Source of the DNA: Microbacterium sp. MPKO10
GTDB lineage: Bacteria; Actinomycetota; Actinomycetes; Actinomycetales; Microbacteriaceae
Assembly: GCF_026107415.2 (NCBI RefSeq)
Contig: NZ_JAPCHX010000001.1
Span: 558,001 to 622,000, forward strand
Reading direction: 5' to 3'
DNA length: 64,000 nt
The notes below the pieces were generated by a model that worked only from the letters and a program-made list of their open reading frames with translations, did no database searches and was not told the origin of the DNA. Position numbers and translations under genes: made by a program. Position 1 is the stretch's first letter; each line of letters starts with the position of its first letter. Shown here piece after piece: positions 8,639-17,435 of this stretch.

Positions 8639-9628
8639 CTATGCTTCAGCATCCAAAAGCTGCTCGCTCAGCTTCCACAGGCGCCGAGCAGAGTCCGGAT
8701 CGATCGAGTGTGAGACGACGTCGGCCGGAATCTCGTCTGCCGTCACCGGCGGCTGGTCGTCGTTCAGCTGCGAGACATCGCTGTTGTTCAGATACAGACC
8801 GCCCATCCCGTCGAGCAGCGGGCTCGTGGCACCGAACGCAATCGTGGCGGCCCCCTGCTCCGCCGTCTTCTTGCCCCGCTCCGGGTCGATGATCTGGTTT
8901 CCCTTATCGTCGATCAGACCCATCTCACGCTGGACGTCCTCGCCGACAGAGCTGTTCAGCGCCGTGCTGGCAATCACGCCCGGGTGAGCGGCGAATGCCC
9001 GAATGCCGTTGTCGCGCCAGCGGCGATCCAACTCGACGGAGAACAACACGTTCGCCGTCTTCGACTGGGCGTAGGCGAGCCCGGGATCGTAGTCGTGCTC
9101 GTCAAAGTGCGGGTCATCCCAGAGGACGTCCGAGCCTCGCTGGGCACCAGAGGTTGTGTTGACGACGCGCGCGCCCTGTGCGGACTGCAGGGCGGGGAAG
9201 AGCGCCCTTGTCAGCTGAAAGTGCCCGAGGTGGTTCGTGGCGAACTGCACCTCGAAGCCGCGTGCGTCTCGCGTGATGTCAGCCGGTGCGGGATACCCCG
9301 CGTTGTTGATCAGAATGTGAAGCGGCCGGCCGGTGTCGAGCCAGCGCTGGGAGAAGGCATCGATGGATGCCGGATCAAGCAGGTCAAGCTGACTGACCTC
9401 GACCCGTGGGATTCCGGCAACCGCGGCCTCAGCGCGCTCGGGATCTCGTGAGCCGACGGTGACCGAAGCTCCGGCCGAAGCCAGCGCGCGGGTGATCACG
9501 AGGCCGAGGCCCGAATGGCCACCCGTCACAATCACGTTCTTGCCTGACAGCTCGACTCCCGCGAGAACGTCGTCAATTGTCGACGACGCGGAGAATCCGC
9601 TGCCGATGGGATGCTGCTGATGAGACAT
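8639..9628 (-). CDS. Short-chain dehydrogenase/reductase (classical SDR)
   Basis: 329 residues from the ATG at 9628, chosen because it has a good ribosome site (GAAAGGA, 8 bases upstream). An upstream ATG at 9676 overlaps the previous stop as ATGA but has no ribosome site. Motifs: cofactor loop TGGHSGLG, structural NNAGYPA, and catalytic YAQSK. This layout resembles the retinol-dehydrogenase or WW-domain-oxidoreductase-like SDRs. It forms a two-gene unit with the aldo/keto reductase upstream, and both are divergent from a TetR gene with two operators, so the pair is probably derepressed by a small ligand. Confidence 0.9.
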   Translation of the reverse strand: MSHQQHPIGSGFSASSTIDDVLAGVELSGKNVIVTGGHSGLGLVITRALASAGASVTVGSRDPERAEAAVAGIPRVEVSQLDLLDPASIDAFSQRWLDTGRPLHILINNAGYPAPADITRDARGFEVQFATNHLGHFQLTRALFPALQSAQGARVVNTTSGAQRGSDVLWDDPHFDEHDYDPGLAYAQSKTANVLFSVELDRRWRDNGIRAFAAHPGVIASTALNSSVGEDVQREMGLIDDKGNQIIDPERGKKTAEQGAATIAFGATSPLLDGMGGLYLNNSDVSQLNDDQPPVTADEIPADVVSHSIDPDSARRLWKLSEQLLDAEA

Positions 9629-9672
9629 GTGCTGTTCCTTTCGTGTTCCTGATTTCTGGATCGACGTCAGTG

Positions 9673-10707
9673 TCATGCTGCTGCGACGTCAGAGTTGTCG
9701 CGCCGACGCAGGTTCGGTTGCTGCAGCGACGGTGGGATATACGCCGACTGATCGGGGGCACCGACCTCTGTTCCGGGCGGGACGATCTCGTCAATGCGGT
9801 CGAGCACGTCGTCAGACAACGTCAGGTCGGCCGCTGCCAGCAGGTCATCGAGCTGGTCCAGCGTTCGCGGCCCGATGAGGGTCGATGTGACGCCGGGATG
9901 CGAGGAGGCAAACGCCAGCGCGAGGTGCGGCATCGACAGTCCCGACTCGTCCGCGAGCGCGGCGATCTTCTCGACGGCGTCCAGCCGAGCCGAGTCATTG
10001 AAGCTCGGGAACATCGGTGCGCGCCGAAGATCGGTCGTCTGACCACGACGCAGTCGACCCGTCAGCATCCCCTTGGCCAGTGGACTCCACGTCAGCACAC
10101 CCATTCCGTAGCGCTCCGCGACGGGAAGCACGTCGGCTTCGATTCCACGACTGAGGATCGAATACGGTGGCTGCTCCGTACGAAAGGGCTCGAGGCCTCG
10201 TCGCTCAGCAGCCCACTGCGCCTCGACGATCTGTGCGGCAGGAACGGTCGACGCGCCAATCGCGCGCACCTTTCCGCTGCGCACCAGATCCGTCAGTGCT
10301 GACAGGGTCTCGTCGAAGTCGGTGTCGGGGTCGAGGCGGTGCATCTGGTAGATGTCGATGTGATCGGTCTGCAGACGGCGAAGCGAGTTCTCGACAGCTG
10401 TCATGATCCACCGACGTGAAGCCCCTCGCTGCGTGGGGTCGTCGCTCATCGGAAGACCGAACTTCGTCGCGAGCACGACATCGTCGCGGCGGCCCTTGAG
10501 CGCCTTGCCGACGACGATCTCGGAGTCTCCGGTCGAGTAGGCGTCTGCGGTGTCGACAAGGTTGATTCCCGAATCGAGAGCCTTGTGAATGATGCGTGCC
10601 GAATCGTCGTGATCCGGGTTTCCGAGCTTTTCGGCGCCCAGCACCATAGTGCCCAGGGCAAAAGAGCTGACCCGGATGCCGGTGCGGCCAAGTGTGCGAT
10701 ATTTCAT
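9673..10707 (-). CDS. Aldo/keto reductase
   Basis: 344 residues from ATG at 10707 (MKYRTLGRTGIRVSSFALG, the standard AKR beginning). The catalytic tetrad is visible: Asp and Tyr in DTADAYSTGDSE, Lys in VVLATKFG, His in IYQMHRLDPD. The C-terminal part holds the NADPH-binding GPRTLDQL segment. It should reduce aldehydes or ketones with NADPH in the cytoplasm. It is transcribed with the SDR behind it and away from the TetR gene at 10827. The upstream in-frame ATG at 10749 would lie inside the operator region and is less likely. Confidence 0.93.
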   Translation of the reverse strand: MKYRTLGRTGIRVSSFALGTMVLGAEKLGNPDHDDSARIIHKALDSGINLVDTADAYSTGDSEIVVGKALKGRRDDVVLATKFGLPMSDDPTQRGASRRWIMTAVENSLRRLQTDHIDIYQMHRLDPDTDFDETLSALTDLVRSGKVRAIGASTVPAAQIVEAQWAAERRGLEPFRTEQPPYSILSRGIEADVLPVAERYGMGVLTWSPLAKGMLTGRLRRGQTTDLRRAPMFPSFNDSARLDAVEKIAALADESGLSMPHLALAFASSHPGVTSTLIGPRTLDQLDDLLAAADLTLSDDVLDRIDEIVPPGTEVGAPDQSAYIPPSLQQPNLRRRDNSDVAAA

Positions 10708-10767
10708 GAACTCTGCTTTCGTGCGAGGTGTGGCGGCTCGGTGCCGCATGACGTAAGCTGATCTAAA

Positions 10768-10805
10768 CGGAACGTCATTCCGCTACTATACGGAACAATG
10801 TTCCG
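10768..10805. promoter_or_regulatory. Two palindromic operators of the TetR regulator
   Basis: CGGAACGTCATTCCG (10768-10782) and CGGAACAATGTTCCG (10791-10805) are near-perfect 15-bp palindromes of the same form, CGGAA-n5-TTCCG, with centres 23 bases apart. They sit between the divergent aldo/keto reductase and TetR starts, so they are placed to control both. Binding by the adjacent TetR protein is inferred from position. Confidence 0.8.
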
Positions 10806-10826
10806 ATTAAGCAAGAGGGGATTCTC

Positions 10827-11396
10827 ATGAGCGAACGCCGGCCGCAGCGCGCCGACGCCAAACGCAACCTCGACGCCCTTGTCGAGGCAGCGAAGAGCTG
10901 CTTCGCCGAGTCAGGCGTCGATGCCCCGACGCGTACAATTGCCGAGGCAGCCGGCGTCGGCGTCGGGACCCTGTATCGGCACTTTCCGCAACGCTCCGAC
11001 CTCGTCACCGCCGTCTTTCGCCACGAAGTCGACGCCTGCGCCGACGCTGCTCCGGTGCTTGCCGAAGAACTCGAGCCGGACGAGGCGCTCGTGACGTGGC
11101 TGCGACGCTATACCGACTTTCTCGGCACGAAGAAGGGGCTCGGCAAGGCACTCCACTCGGGCGATCCGGCGTTCGATGCGCTCCCCAACTACTTCGTGGA
11201 TCGCCTTGTTCCCGCGCTCACATCGTTGCTCACGACTGCCGAGGCCGCTGGATCAATCAGGCCAGGGGTGAATGCGAAAGAGCTGCTCTACGCCGTCGCC
11301 AGTCTCTCCGCGCCCGTCGACTCAGAGAACTCGGCTCCTGGCACTGACATGGTGGGGCTGCTCATCGACGGTCTGAGGTACGCGCCACAGCGCTGA
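10827..11396 (+). CDS. TetR/AcrR family regulator
   Basis: 189 residues. The N-terminal helix-turn-helix is clear: IAEAAGVGVGTLYRHFPQRSDLV at about residues 33-55. The C-terminal ligand domain is of the type with LEPDEALVTWLRRYTDF (SbtR-like). An AGAGGGG ribosome site precedes the ATG. It is divergent from the aldo/keto reductase and SDR genes and has two palindromes in the gap, so it most likely represses itself and that pair. Ligand unknown. Confidence 0.93.
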   Translation: MSERRPQRADAKRNLDALVEAAKSCFAESGVDAPTRTIAEAAGVGVGTLYRHFPQRSDLVTAVFRHEVDACADAAPVLAEELEPDEALVTWLRRYTDFLGTKKGLGKALHSGDPAFDALPNYFVDRLVPALTSLLTTAEAAGSIRPGVNAKELLYAVASLSAPVDSENSAPGTDMVGLLIDGLRYAPQR

Positions 11397-11457
11397 GCAC
11401 GCCAGAGCTGTCGCTGTCGGGGAAACGTCTCTCCTGGCAGCCAACACACCCAGAGAC

Positions 11458-11469
11458 CAGAGATCTCTG
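11458..11469. repeat. 12-bp perfect palindrome
   Basis: CAGAGATCTCTG lies in the 103-base gap before the next gene. It could be an operator or chance; no regulator gene directly adjoins it. Confidence 0.3.
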
Positions 11470-11499
11470 CTGTCGGAGGGTCATGACAGGGTCGTCGCC

Positions 11500-11973
11500 A
11501 TGGAGGACGAACACACCCCGACGATCGAAGAGCTCCTTTTTCACTTCTTCGCCTGGCAAGCGGCCGGGAAGACGGGCAAGCGTCTGAGACGTGTGCAGGA
11601 GGTCGAACGACACCTGCGCGAATACCTGGAGACCGCAGGACATCGCAGCCTCACAACAGGGGGCCTCGGCATCCTGAACCTGGAGCGCCAGTTCCACCCC
11701 GACGATGCGTTCATTCGCTGCATGCACGCGGACGACCTGCTGTACACCCTCACCACATTCATCGAGCCGGCCTGGCTGCCGGACGACCGCGTTCAAGCGC
11801 GCGTACAGGTCGGCATCGTCGAGAAACTGATGAAGTGGCTGCGCGAGCACCGGCTCGTCACCTATGCCGACGAGGCGAGTGAGCTGCAGCGACTCGTCGT
11901 GGCGATCTATCGCGTCAAGCGGGCGCAGCGCACCGAGGCGACACTGCGCCGACTCGGTGAGATTCACCGTTAG
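11500..11973 (+). CDS. Hypothetical cytoplasmic protein
   Basis: 157 residues, no signal peptide or membrane helix, predicted mostly helical. It begins MEDEHTPTIEELLFHFFAWQ and has a basic stretch GKTGKRLRRVQEVERHLREY, then LYTLTTFIEPAWLPDDR and a basic C terminus. Codon use is like its neighbours, and the gene is followed after 10 bases by the MATE gene on the same strand, which suggests co-transcription. I do not recognise a domain. Confidence 0.7.
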   Translation: MEDEHTPTIEELLFHFFAWQAAGKTGKRLRRVQEVERHLREYLETAGHRSLTTGGLGILNLERQFHPDDAFIRCMHADDLLYTLTTFIEPAWLPDDRVQARVQVGIVEKLMKWLREHRLVTYADEASELQRLVVAIYRVKRAQRTEATLRRLGEIHR

Positions 11974-11983
11974 AGTCGAGGGC

Positions 11984-13297
11984 GTGAAAGCTGTCGACCG
12001 CGAGATCATGCGCCTCGCGGTGCCCGCTCTCGGCGCGCTGATCGCCGAGCCCATGTTTCTGCTTGCCGACTCGGCGATGGTCGGGCACCTGGGTGTCGAA
12101 CCGCTCGCCGGTCTGGGAATCGCGAGCGCCGTTCTGCAGACGATCATCGGTCTCATGGTCTTCCTCGCGTACGCCACAACGCCCGCCGTCGCACGGCTGC
12201 TCGGCGCGGGCGATGAGCGCGGCGGCGTCTCGGTGGGGATCGACGGAATCTGGTTGGCGCTCGCACTCGGCATCGTGCTGGCTCTCGCCGGCTGGTTCAC
12301 GACACCGCTGATGATCGCCCCGTTCGGAGCGACGCCAGGCGTCGCCGACCAGGCATCCATTTATCTGGGAATCTCGATGGCGGGCATTCCCGCCATGCTC
12401 ATTGTCTATGCCGCGACGGGGCTGCTGCGCGGCCTGCAAGACACCAAGACGCCGCTTGTCGTCGCCGTCGCGGGGTTCGGCGCCAACATCGTCCTCAACT
12501 ACATCTTCATGTACGTGCTCGACTTTGGTATTGCCGGCTCGGCGCTGGGAACCGTCGTCGCCCAATGGGGCATGGTTGCCGCATACCTCGTGGTCGTTCT
12601 GCGCCACGCACGACGGACTCACGCGACGATCAGACCGTCGCGTGAAGGACTGCGCGGCTCAGCGCTCTCCGGCGGCTGGCTGTTCATCCGCACCGCAAGC
12701 CTCCGAGCGGCGATGCTCCTGTCGATCTTCGTCGCCACGTCGCTCGGCACGAGTGAGCTCGCGGGCTTCCAGATCATGATGACCATCTACGGCACGACGG
12801 CGTTCGCACTCGATGCCCTCGCCATCGCGGCGCAGGCGCTGATCGGCAAGGGGCTCGGCGCGGGGAACGTCGACGAAGTGAGAGCCGTTCTCGTCCGCTG
12901 CCTCGTGTGGGGCCTGGGCTCTGGAGTCGCGATCGGTGCCCTCGTCGCCGGCCTGAGCGGAGTGCTCGGTCATGCCTTCACGGGCGACGCGGATCTGGCC
13001 GCCATGATGACGCCCGCGATGATCGTTCTCGGATGCAGCGTTCCGCTCGGCGGCTTCGTCTTCGTGCTCGACGGGGTGCTGATCGGCGCTGGCGATGCGC
13101 GCTACCTCGCGCTCACCGGCATCCTGAATCTGCTGTGCTACCTGCCACTGGCCCTCTGGGTGTATTTTGCGTCCCCCTCGGGCGCATCAGGACTGGCGTG
13201 GCTGACGGCGGCGTTCAGCTTCGGCTACATCGCAGCGCGTGCGCTCACGCTCGGCATTCGCTCGCGTGGGGCGGCATGGATGCGCACGGGAGCCTGA
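11984..13297 (+). CDS. MATE family efflux transporter (DinF-like)
   Basis: 437 residues from GTG at 11984, 10 bases after the previous stop. It has about 12 membrane helices. The N-terminal half begins IMRLAVPALGALIAEPMFLLADSAMVGHLG, the classic MATE start with the conserved pattern P-A-x-x-x-L-x-x-P-x-x-x-x-x-D. It should export organic cations or other toxic compounds by exchange with Na+ or H+. In-frame sequence upstream of this GTG overlaps the preceding gene and does not look like MATE protein. Confidence 0.93.
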   Translation: MKAVDREIMRLAVPALGALIAEPMFLLADSAMVGHLGVEPLAGLGIASAVLQTIIGLMVFLAYATTPAVARLLGAGDERGGVSVGIDGIWLALALGIVLALAGWFTTPLMIAPFGATPGVADQASIYLGISMAGIPAMLIVYAATGLLRGLQDTKTPLVVAVAGFGANIVLNYIFMYVLDFGIAGSALGTVVAQWGMVAAYLVVVLRHARRTHATIRPSREGLRGSALSGGWLFIRTASLRAAMLLSIFVATSLGTSELAGFQIMMTIYGTTAFALDALAIAAQALIGKGLGAGNVDEVRAVLVRCLVWGLGSGVAIGALVAGLSGVLGHAFTGDADLAAMMTPAMIVLGCSVPLGGFVFVLDGVLIGAGDARYLALTGILNLLCYLPLALWVYFASPSGASGLAWLTAAFSFGYIAARALTLGIRSRGAAWMRTGA

Positions 13298-13306
13298 CGC
13301 GAAAGG

Positions 13307-13645
13307 TCAGTCGTCGGCTCGCTTGTGATCCGCCACCTTGACGGCGACGTGATACCTGCCGTCCTTGATGTCGGAGAGCGTCACGCTGGTGTCGTAGATG
13401 TCGCCTGTTGCCTCATCGATCAAATCGCACGTGATCTCGGTGCCCTCCTCGAGCGGAATCGCCTCGTCACCGCAGTCGATGGTGGGGCGCTGACCGACTT
13501 CATTTTCGAGAGCATCTGCAGCGGCCTCCGCGACGTTTTCTGGGCTCACCGTGGGAGTGACCGTGCACCCGGTTACGAGCAACGGCAACGCTGCCGCCGA
13601 TATCAGTGCGCCGACGAACGACAGACGTTTTGATGATGCAGACAC
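13307..13645 (-). CDS. DUF4333 domain lipoprotein
   Basis: 112 residues. A signal peptide ends in the lipobox LVTGC. The mature part has the two-cysteine DUF4333 pattern: TIDCGDEAIPLEEG and EITCDLIDEATGDIYD, followed by a short beta strand VTLSDIKDGRYHVAV. The family is found in Actinobacteria as small secreted or anchored proteins of unknown function. It is convergent with the MATE gene with only 9 bases between. Confidence 0.85.
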   Translation of the reverse strand: MSASSKRLSFVGALISAAALPLLVTGCTVTPTVSPENVAEAAADALENEVGQRPTIDCGDEAIPLEEGTEITCDLIDEATGDIYDTSVTLSDIKDGRYHVAVKVADHKRADD

Positions 13646-13787
13646 GGTTTTCTCCCCCTTGTTACGACGTACGGCGACGTACGATTGCTGCGTTCCGTGC
13701 GGCCGTATGTGCCGCGCGATAGTGTCACGCTAACAGCGTGCGGTCGCGTGGCCCATGGGGAGTTCTGCCCCGCCATTGCGGGCGAGT

Positions 13788-14498
13788 TCAGCGACGCAGA
13801 CGCTCGTCCATCCGGTGCCACGCACCGATCGGCATCTCGACGAGACCGGAGATATCGGTGCCCTTGTCAGTGATGAGACCGCGCTTCTTCAGCTCTTCGA
13901 GAACCATGGCGCGGTTGCCCAGCTGCACTTTCTGCTCAGCCGTCGCGGAGCGCCACTTCACTCGTGGGCCAGGTGCCATCGGCTTCGAGACGAAGAACAA
14001 GAGGACGAGCACGACAACACCGAGCACTGCTGACACAAGGGCGATCAAGGACGTCCACGAGGCGCCGGGAAGCGGACGCACCAGCAAGTAGGCGACGAGC
14101 GAGACGACGGTCACGGGGATGGTGGTGCCGATCAGCATCATCGATCGGTCGCGAGTGCTCACCCAGAGCGCCAACTGGACGATGATCAGGACCAGGCCGA
14201 TCACAAAGAAGAAGTGCGCGGGGCCGATCATATCGTCGCGCTCGGAGGGCATGTCGGCGCCGATTCCGATGATCACCAGCACGAGTCCCACGACTGGTGC
14301 CAGCAGGTACGGCACCCAGAGAAGGTAGGCGACTGCCACATTCAGCGCTCCCGGACCACCCGGGACTTCCTCTGCATCTTTCACCTGCTCGTCGGTGACG
14401 GGAAACTCCAAGATCTGCTCTTCGAGTTCGCCCCAGCGAATCGGATCCGGTAGGTCGACGGTGCGCGCCCACTCCCTGACACCCGGCTGCTGCCCCAT
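13788..14498 (-). CDS. Hypothetical multipass membrane protein
   Basis: 236 residues: a soluble acidic N terminus (about 1-50), then about five membrane helices (50-185), then a soluble basic C-terminal domain with WRSATAEQKVQLGNRAMVLE and a short-coiled-coil-binding-like ELKKRGLITDKGTDISG segment. The last element resembles the C-terminal SHOCT-like helices of many small actinobacterial membrane proteins. Function is unknown. It lies downstream of the TetR gene at 14547 on the same strand, 48 bases away. Confidence 0.75.
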   Translation of the reverse strand: MGQQPGVREWARTVDLPDPIRWGELEEQILEFPVTDEQVKDAEEVPGGPGALNVAVAYLLWVPYLLAPVVGLVLVIIGIGADMPSERDDMIGPAHFFFVIGLVLIIVQLALWVSTRDRSMMLIGTTIPVTVVSLVAYLLVRPLPGASWTSLIALVSAVLGVVVLVLLFFVSKPMAPGPRVKWRSATAEQKVQLGNRAMVLEELKKRGLITDKGTDISGLVEMPIGAWHRMDERLRR

Positions 14499-14546
14499 TG
14501 CTGCTCCTCCCGCTCGATCGTGCCGCCCAGCATACCGACCCGCGGG

Positions 14547-15158
14547 TCACGGACCGACAACGTCGCGCGTTACGAGCGCACGCGCCGCCGCAGCCATGTA
14601 CTCTTCGCTCACCTGCGGCGTGATACCGAACACGACGCCCTGGCTCAGCCCGAGCAACACGGCTCGCAATGCCGGAACGAGACGTCGCGCCTGCCGTTCG
14701 GTCACGCGTGCACCCGCGAACCCTCGGCCGGAAAGCACCGCTACGAGACGCTCTTCTTGGTCGGCGACCGATGCCGCGAGTCGTCGCCCAAGGCCCTCGT
14801 CGCGCAGAGCGACGTCGTGAACGGTCATCTGGAACTGCAGAGAGTTCCGCGCATCCGGCTCATCGCACGTGCGCCGTATGTGGCGAGCGATGGAGGCGAC
14901 GGCCTCCGACAGGTCGGCGTCGGGGGGAACAGCTGCGTCGATCTCGTCATAGTGAGGTGCGAGAAAGTCGGCCACAGTCTCGACGAGCAGACCGCCCTTG
15001 CTTCCAAACAGCGAGTACACAGCCCCCGTTGTCAGGCCCGCCCGCTCGACAATGTCCTCGAGACGCACGGCAGAGCCATCACGAGCCAGGAGGGCGCGCG
15101 CCGCCGTGATCAGTGCCTCACGATTGCGCCTTTTTGCTTCTTCTCGTATTGCAAGCAT
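14547..15158 (-). CDS. TetR family regulator
   Basis: 203 residues from ATG at 15158 (a GTG two codons earlier is possible). The helix-turn-helix is LEDIVERAGLTTGAVYSLFGSKGGLL at about residues 33-60. The C-terminal domain contains FQMTVHDVALRDEGLG and the ending YMAAAARALVTRDVVG. The start region overlaps two tandem operator-like repeats shared with the divergent gene at 15191. It is probably autoregulatory and controls that small membrane protein. Ligand unknown. Confidence 0.9.
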   Translation of the reverse strand: MLAIREEAKRRNREALITAARALLARDGSAVRLEDIVERAGLTTGAVYSLFGSKGGLLVETVADFLAPHYDEIDAAVPPDADLSEAVASIARHIRRTCDEPDARNSLQFQMTVHDVALRDEGLGRRLAASVADQEERLVAVLSGRGFAGARVTERQARRLVPALRAVLLGLSQGVVFGITPQVSEEYMAAAARALVTRDVVGP

Positions 15159-15186
15159 AATCACATTATACTAATAATCTCATTAT
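15157..15186. promoter_or_regulatory. Tandem operators between TetR gene and divergent membrane gene
   Basis: ATAATCACATTAT (15157-15169) and ATAATCTCATTAT (15174-15186) are the same AT-rich near-palindrome, ATAAT-n3-ATTAT, repeated with a 17-base step. They stand out in GC-rich surroundings and cover both divergent starts, so binding would block both genes. The step of 17 bases is about one and a half helical turns. Confidence 0.8.
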
Positions 15187-15190
15187 CAGA

Positions 15191-15595
15191 ATGGATCAGG
15201 ACATGACCACACTCCCGTCCACGCCGCGTGGAGCCACGCGAGCGGGCGTCGTCGCAGACGGCTTCTTCAAGATGACGCTCGGTCTCGTCTACCTCGTCGC
15301 GTGCGTCCCACTCGCATCCGCATTGGGGGTCCCCGTATGGCTCGCCATCCTCGCTGGCATCACCGTCGCCCTCGTCGGAATGACAGAAGCCCGACTCGCC
15401 TCCCACCGGACCACGCGCAGTCTTCTCGTCTCGCTTGCTCTGTACGACGGACTCTGGGTTCTCGTCACCATCGCCGCTCTCCTCTTGGCATCGGGGGACA
15501 GCTCACTCGGTGGCGTCCTGTGGCTGGGGTACCAGATCATCGCGGCCGTGATCTTGACGGCGACGCTCGTGTCTGGCGTCGGGCGCGCGCGCTGA
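15191..15595 (+). CDS. Small four-helix membrane protein
   Basis: 134 residues with four predicted membrane helices (about 26-45, 47-65, 76-100, 105-128). No family is recognised. The start at 15191 lies 5 bases after the second operator repeat and lacks a ribosome site, so the mRNA may be leaderless; ATG at 15203 is an alternative. Control by the divergent TetR protein is inferred from the shared operators. Confidence 0.7.
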   Translation: MDQDMTTLPSTPRGATRAGVVADGFFKMTLGLVYLVACVPLASALGVPVWLAILAGITVALVGMTEARLASHRTTRSLLVSLALYDGLWVLVTIAALLLASGDSSLGGVLWLGYQIIAAVILTATLVSGVGRAR

Positions 15596-15674
15596 CAGCC
15601 TCCACCGATCGGTGGAGGCAAAATCAGCCGGTCAGGCGCTGTCGCAGAACGAGCTGTGCAACGACGCTGGAAGC

Positions 15675-16589
15675 ATGGCAACCACAGACACTCCAGACGA
15701 CGCGAATGTCGTTGTCGAGGTGCATAACCTCCGCAAGACCTACGGATCCTTCGTTGCGCTCGACGGCGTCAGCTTCGACATCCACCGGGGCGAGACCTTC
15801 GCCCTGCTGGGGCCGAACGGCGCTGGCAAATCCACGACGATCGAGATTCTCGAGGGCTACCGGCAGCGCACATCGGGCGAGGCGCGGGTGCTCGGCGTCG
15901 ACCCCGGCATCGGCGGTCTGCCCTGGCGGGCACAGCTCGGCATTGTGCTGCAGTCGACGGGTGAGACGGGAAATGTCACCGTACGCGAGCTCTTGACGCA
16001 GTTCGCCGGCTACTACCCCGCGCCGCGCGACGTCGACGAGGTAATCGCTTCCGTCGGTCTCAGGGAGAAGGACAAGACCCGCATCGGCAAGCTCTCGGGC
16101 GGGCAGCGACGGCGCGTCGATGTGGCACTCGGCATCATCGGCAACCCTGCGTTGCTGTTCCTCGATGAGCCGACGACCGGTTTCGATCCCGAGGCGAGGC
16201 GGCAGTTCTGGGGGCTGATCCGCTCGCTCAAGGCGTCGGGAACCAGCATCCTGCTCACCACCCATTATCTTGACGAAGCCGCGCAGCTGGGCGACCGGGC
16301 AGCCGTCATCGCGGGAGGACGTCTCATCGACATCGGCAAAATCGACGAGATCGGCGGGGCCGCGTCACGCATGCCGGTCGTGCGGTGGACGGATGCCACT
16401 GGGCGACGCCGTGAAGAACGCACACCCGAGCCGGGCCGCGCCGTCGCCGCGCTCGTCGCCGAGGCGGGCGGCGAACCGCGAGACATCGAGATCGCACGAC
16501 CGACGCTTGAGGACGTCTACCTCTCGCTCATCGGGGCCGATTCTGATGACGCGTACGATTCCGAACCCGTCGAGGAGGTCCGCGCATGA
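15675..16589 (+). CDS. ABC transporter ATP-binding protein (ABC-2 exporter, drug/NatA type)
   Basis: 304 residues from ATG at 15675. Walker A GPNGAGKST is near residue 52, signature LSGGQRRRVDVALG near 142, Walker B ALLFLDEPTTGFD near 163, and the His switch TTHYLDEA near 196. The C-terminal 90 residues form the extension usual in DrrA-like ATPases. The stop overlaps the start of the permease gene as ATGA, so the two are translationally coupled. The two-component genes follow at once, which suggests that the exporter is part of a stress-response operon like LiaFSR or BceRS-type modules. Confidence 0.95.
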   Translation: MATTDTPDDANVVVEVHNLRKTYGSFVALDGVSFDIHRGETFALLGPNGAGKSTTIEILEGYRQRTSGEARVLGVDPGIGGLPWRAQLGIVLQSTGETGNVTVRELLTQFAGYYPAPRDVDEVIASVGLREKDKTRIGKLSGGQRRRVDVALGIIGNPALLFLDEPTTGFDPEARRQFWGLIRSLKASGTSILLTTHYLDEAAQLGDRAAVIAGGRLIDIGKIDEIGGAASRMPVVRWTDATGRRREERTPEPGRAVAALVAEAGGEPRDIEIARPTLEDVYLSLIGADSDDAYDSEPVEEVRA

Positions 16590-17413
16590 CCGCCACCGCC
16601 ACACTGCCCACGTTCTCGCCCGCGCGATCGCTGGCCCTCGGCATCCGTCGTGTGCCGTTCGAACTGAAGATGTACTTCCGCGCGGGCGATCAGGTGTTCT
16701 TTACATTCCTGTTTCCCACACTGATCTACTCGCTGTTCGCTGCGGTGTTCAGCGACCAGGAGCTACCGGGAGAGCTCACCATGGCGACGTACTACTTGCC
16801 CGGAATGATCGCCGGCGCGATTCTGCTCTCCGGCGTGCAGAACCTCGCCTCAGACATCGCCGTCGAGAAGAGCGACGGCACGCTCAAGCGCCTGGGCGGC
16901 TCGCCGCTCTCACCCGTTTCGTACTTCATCGGAAAGCTCGGTCAGGTCGTCGTGACGAGCGTGCTGCAGATCGGGCTTCTTGTCGGTGTAGCGGTCCTGG
17001 CGTTCGGGGCGCAGCTGCCCACGACGGCTGAAGCGTGGGGAACCATCGCCTGGGTGTACGTGCTGGGGATCGCCGCATGCGCTTTCGCCGGCATCGCTCT
17101 CTCGGCCGTGCCACGCTCGGGCAAGACAGCCACAGCCGTCATCATTCCGATTGTGCTCGTGCTGCAGTTCATCTCCGGGGTGTACCTGCAGTTCTCGATG
17201 CTCCCGAGCTGGCTGCAGACGACATCGGGACTTTTCCCGGTCCGCTGGATGGCGCAGGGCCTCCGGTCGGCGTTCCTTCCTGAATCCTGGGCAGCACAGG
17301 AGCCAACCGGCAGCTGGGACCTGTGGCTCGTCGCACTCAACCTCGGGCTCTGGATCATCGCAGCCCTCGTGCTCTCGCGGCTCACATTCCGCTGGATCCA
17401 CAAGGATCGCTGA
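16586..17413 (+). CDS. ABC-2 type transporter permease
   Basis: 275 residues with six predicted membrane helices. Typical ABC-2 elements are present: FFTFLFPTLIYSLFAAVF in the first helix, an amphipathic region KSDGTLKRLGGSPLSP, and PVRWMAQGLRSAFLPE near the end. It pairs with the ATPase just upstream (4-base overlap). The substrate is unknown; relatives export drugs, lipids or antimicrobial peptides. A 22-base gap leads to the histidine kinase gene. Confidence 0.93.
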   Translation: MTATATLPTFSPARSLALGIRRVPFELKMYFRAGDQVFFTFLFPTLIYSLFAAVFSDQELPGELTMATYYLPGMIAGAILLSGVQNLASDIAVEKSDGTLKRLGGSPLSPVSYFIGKLGQVVVTSVLQIGLLVGVAVLAFGAQLPTTAEAWGTIAWVYVLGIAACAFAGIALSAVPRSGKTATAVIIPIVLVLQFISGVYLQFSMLPSWLQTTSGLFPVRWMAQGLRSAFLPESWAAQEPTGSWDLWLVALNLGLWIIAALVLSRLTFRWIHKDR

Positions 17414-17435
17414 TGTGGCGTGAGAACCTAGAGGC

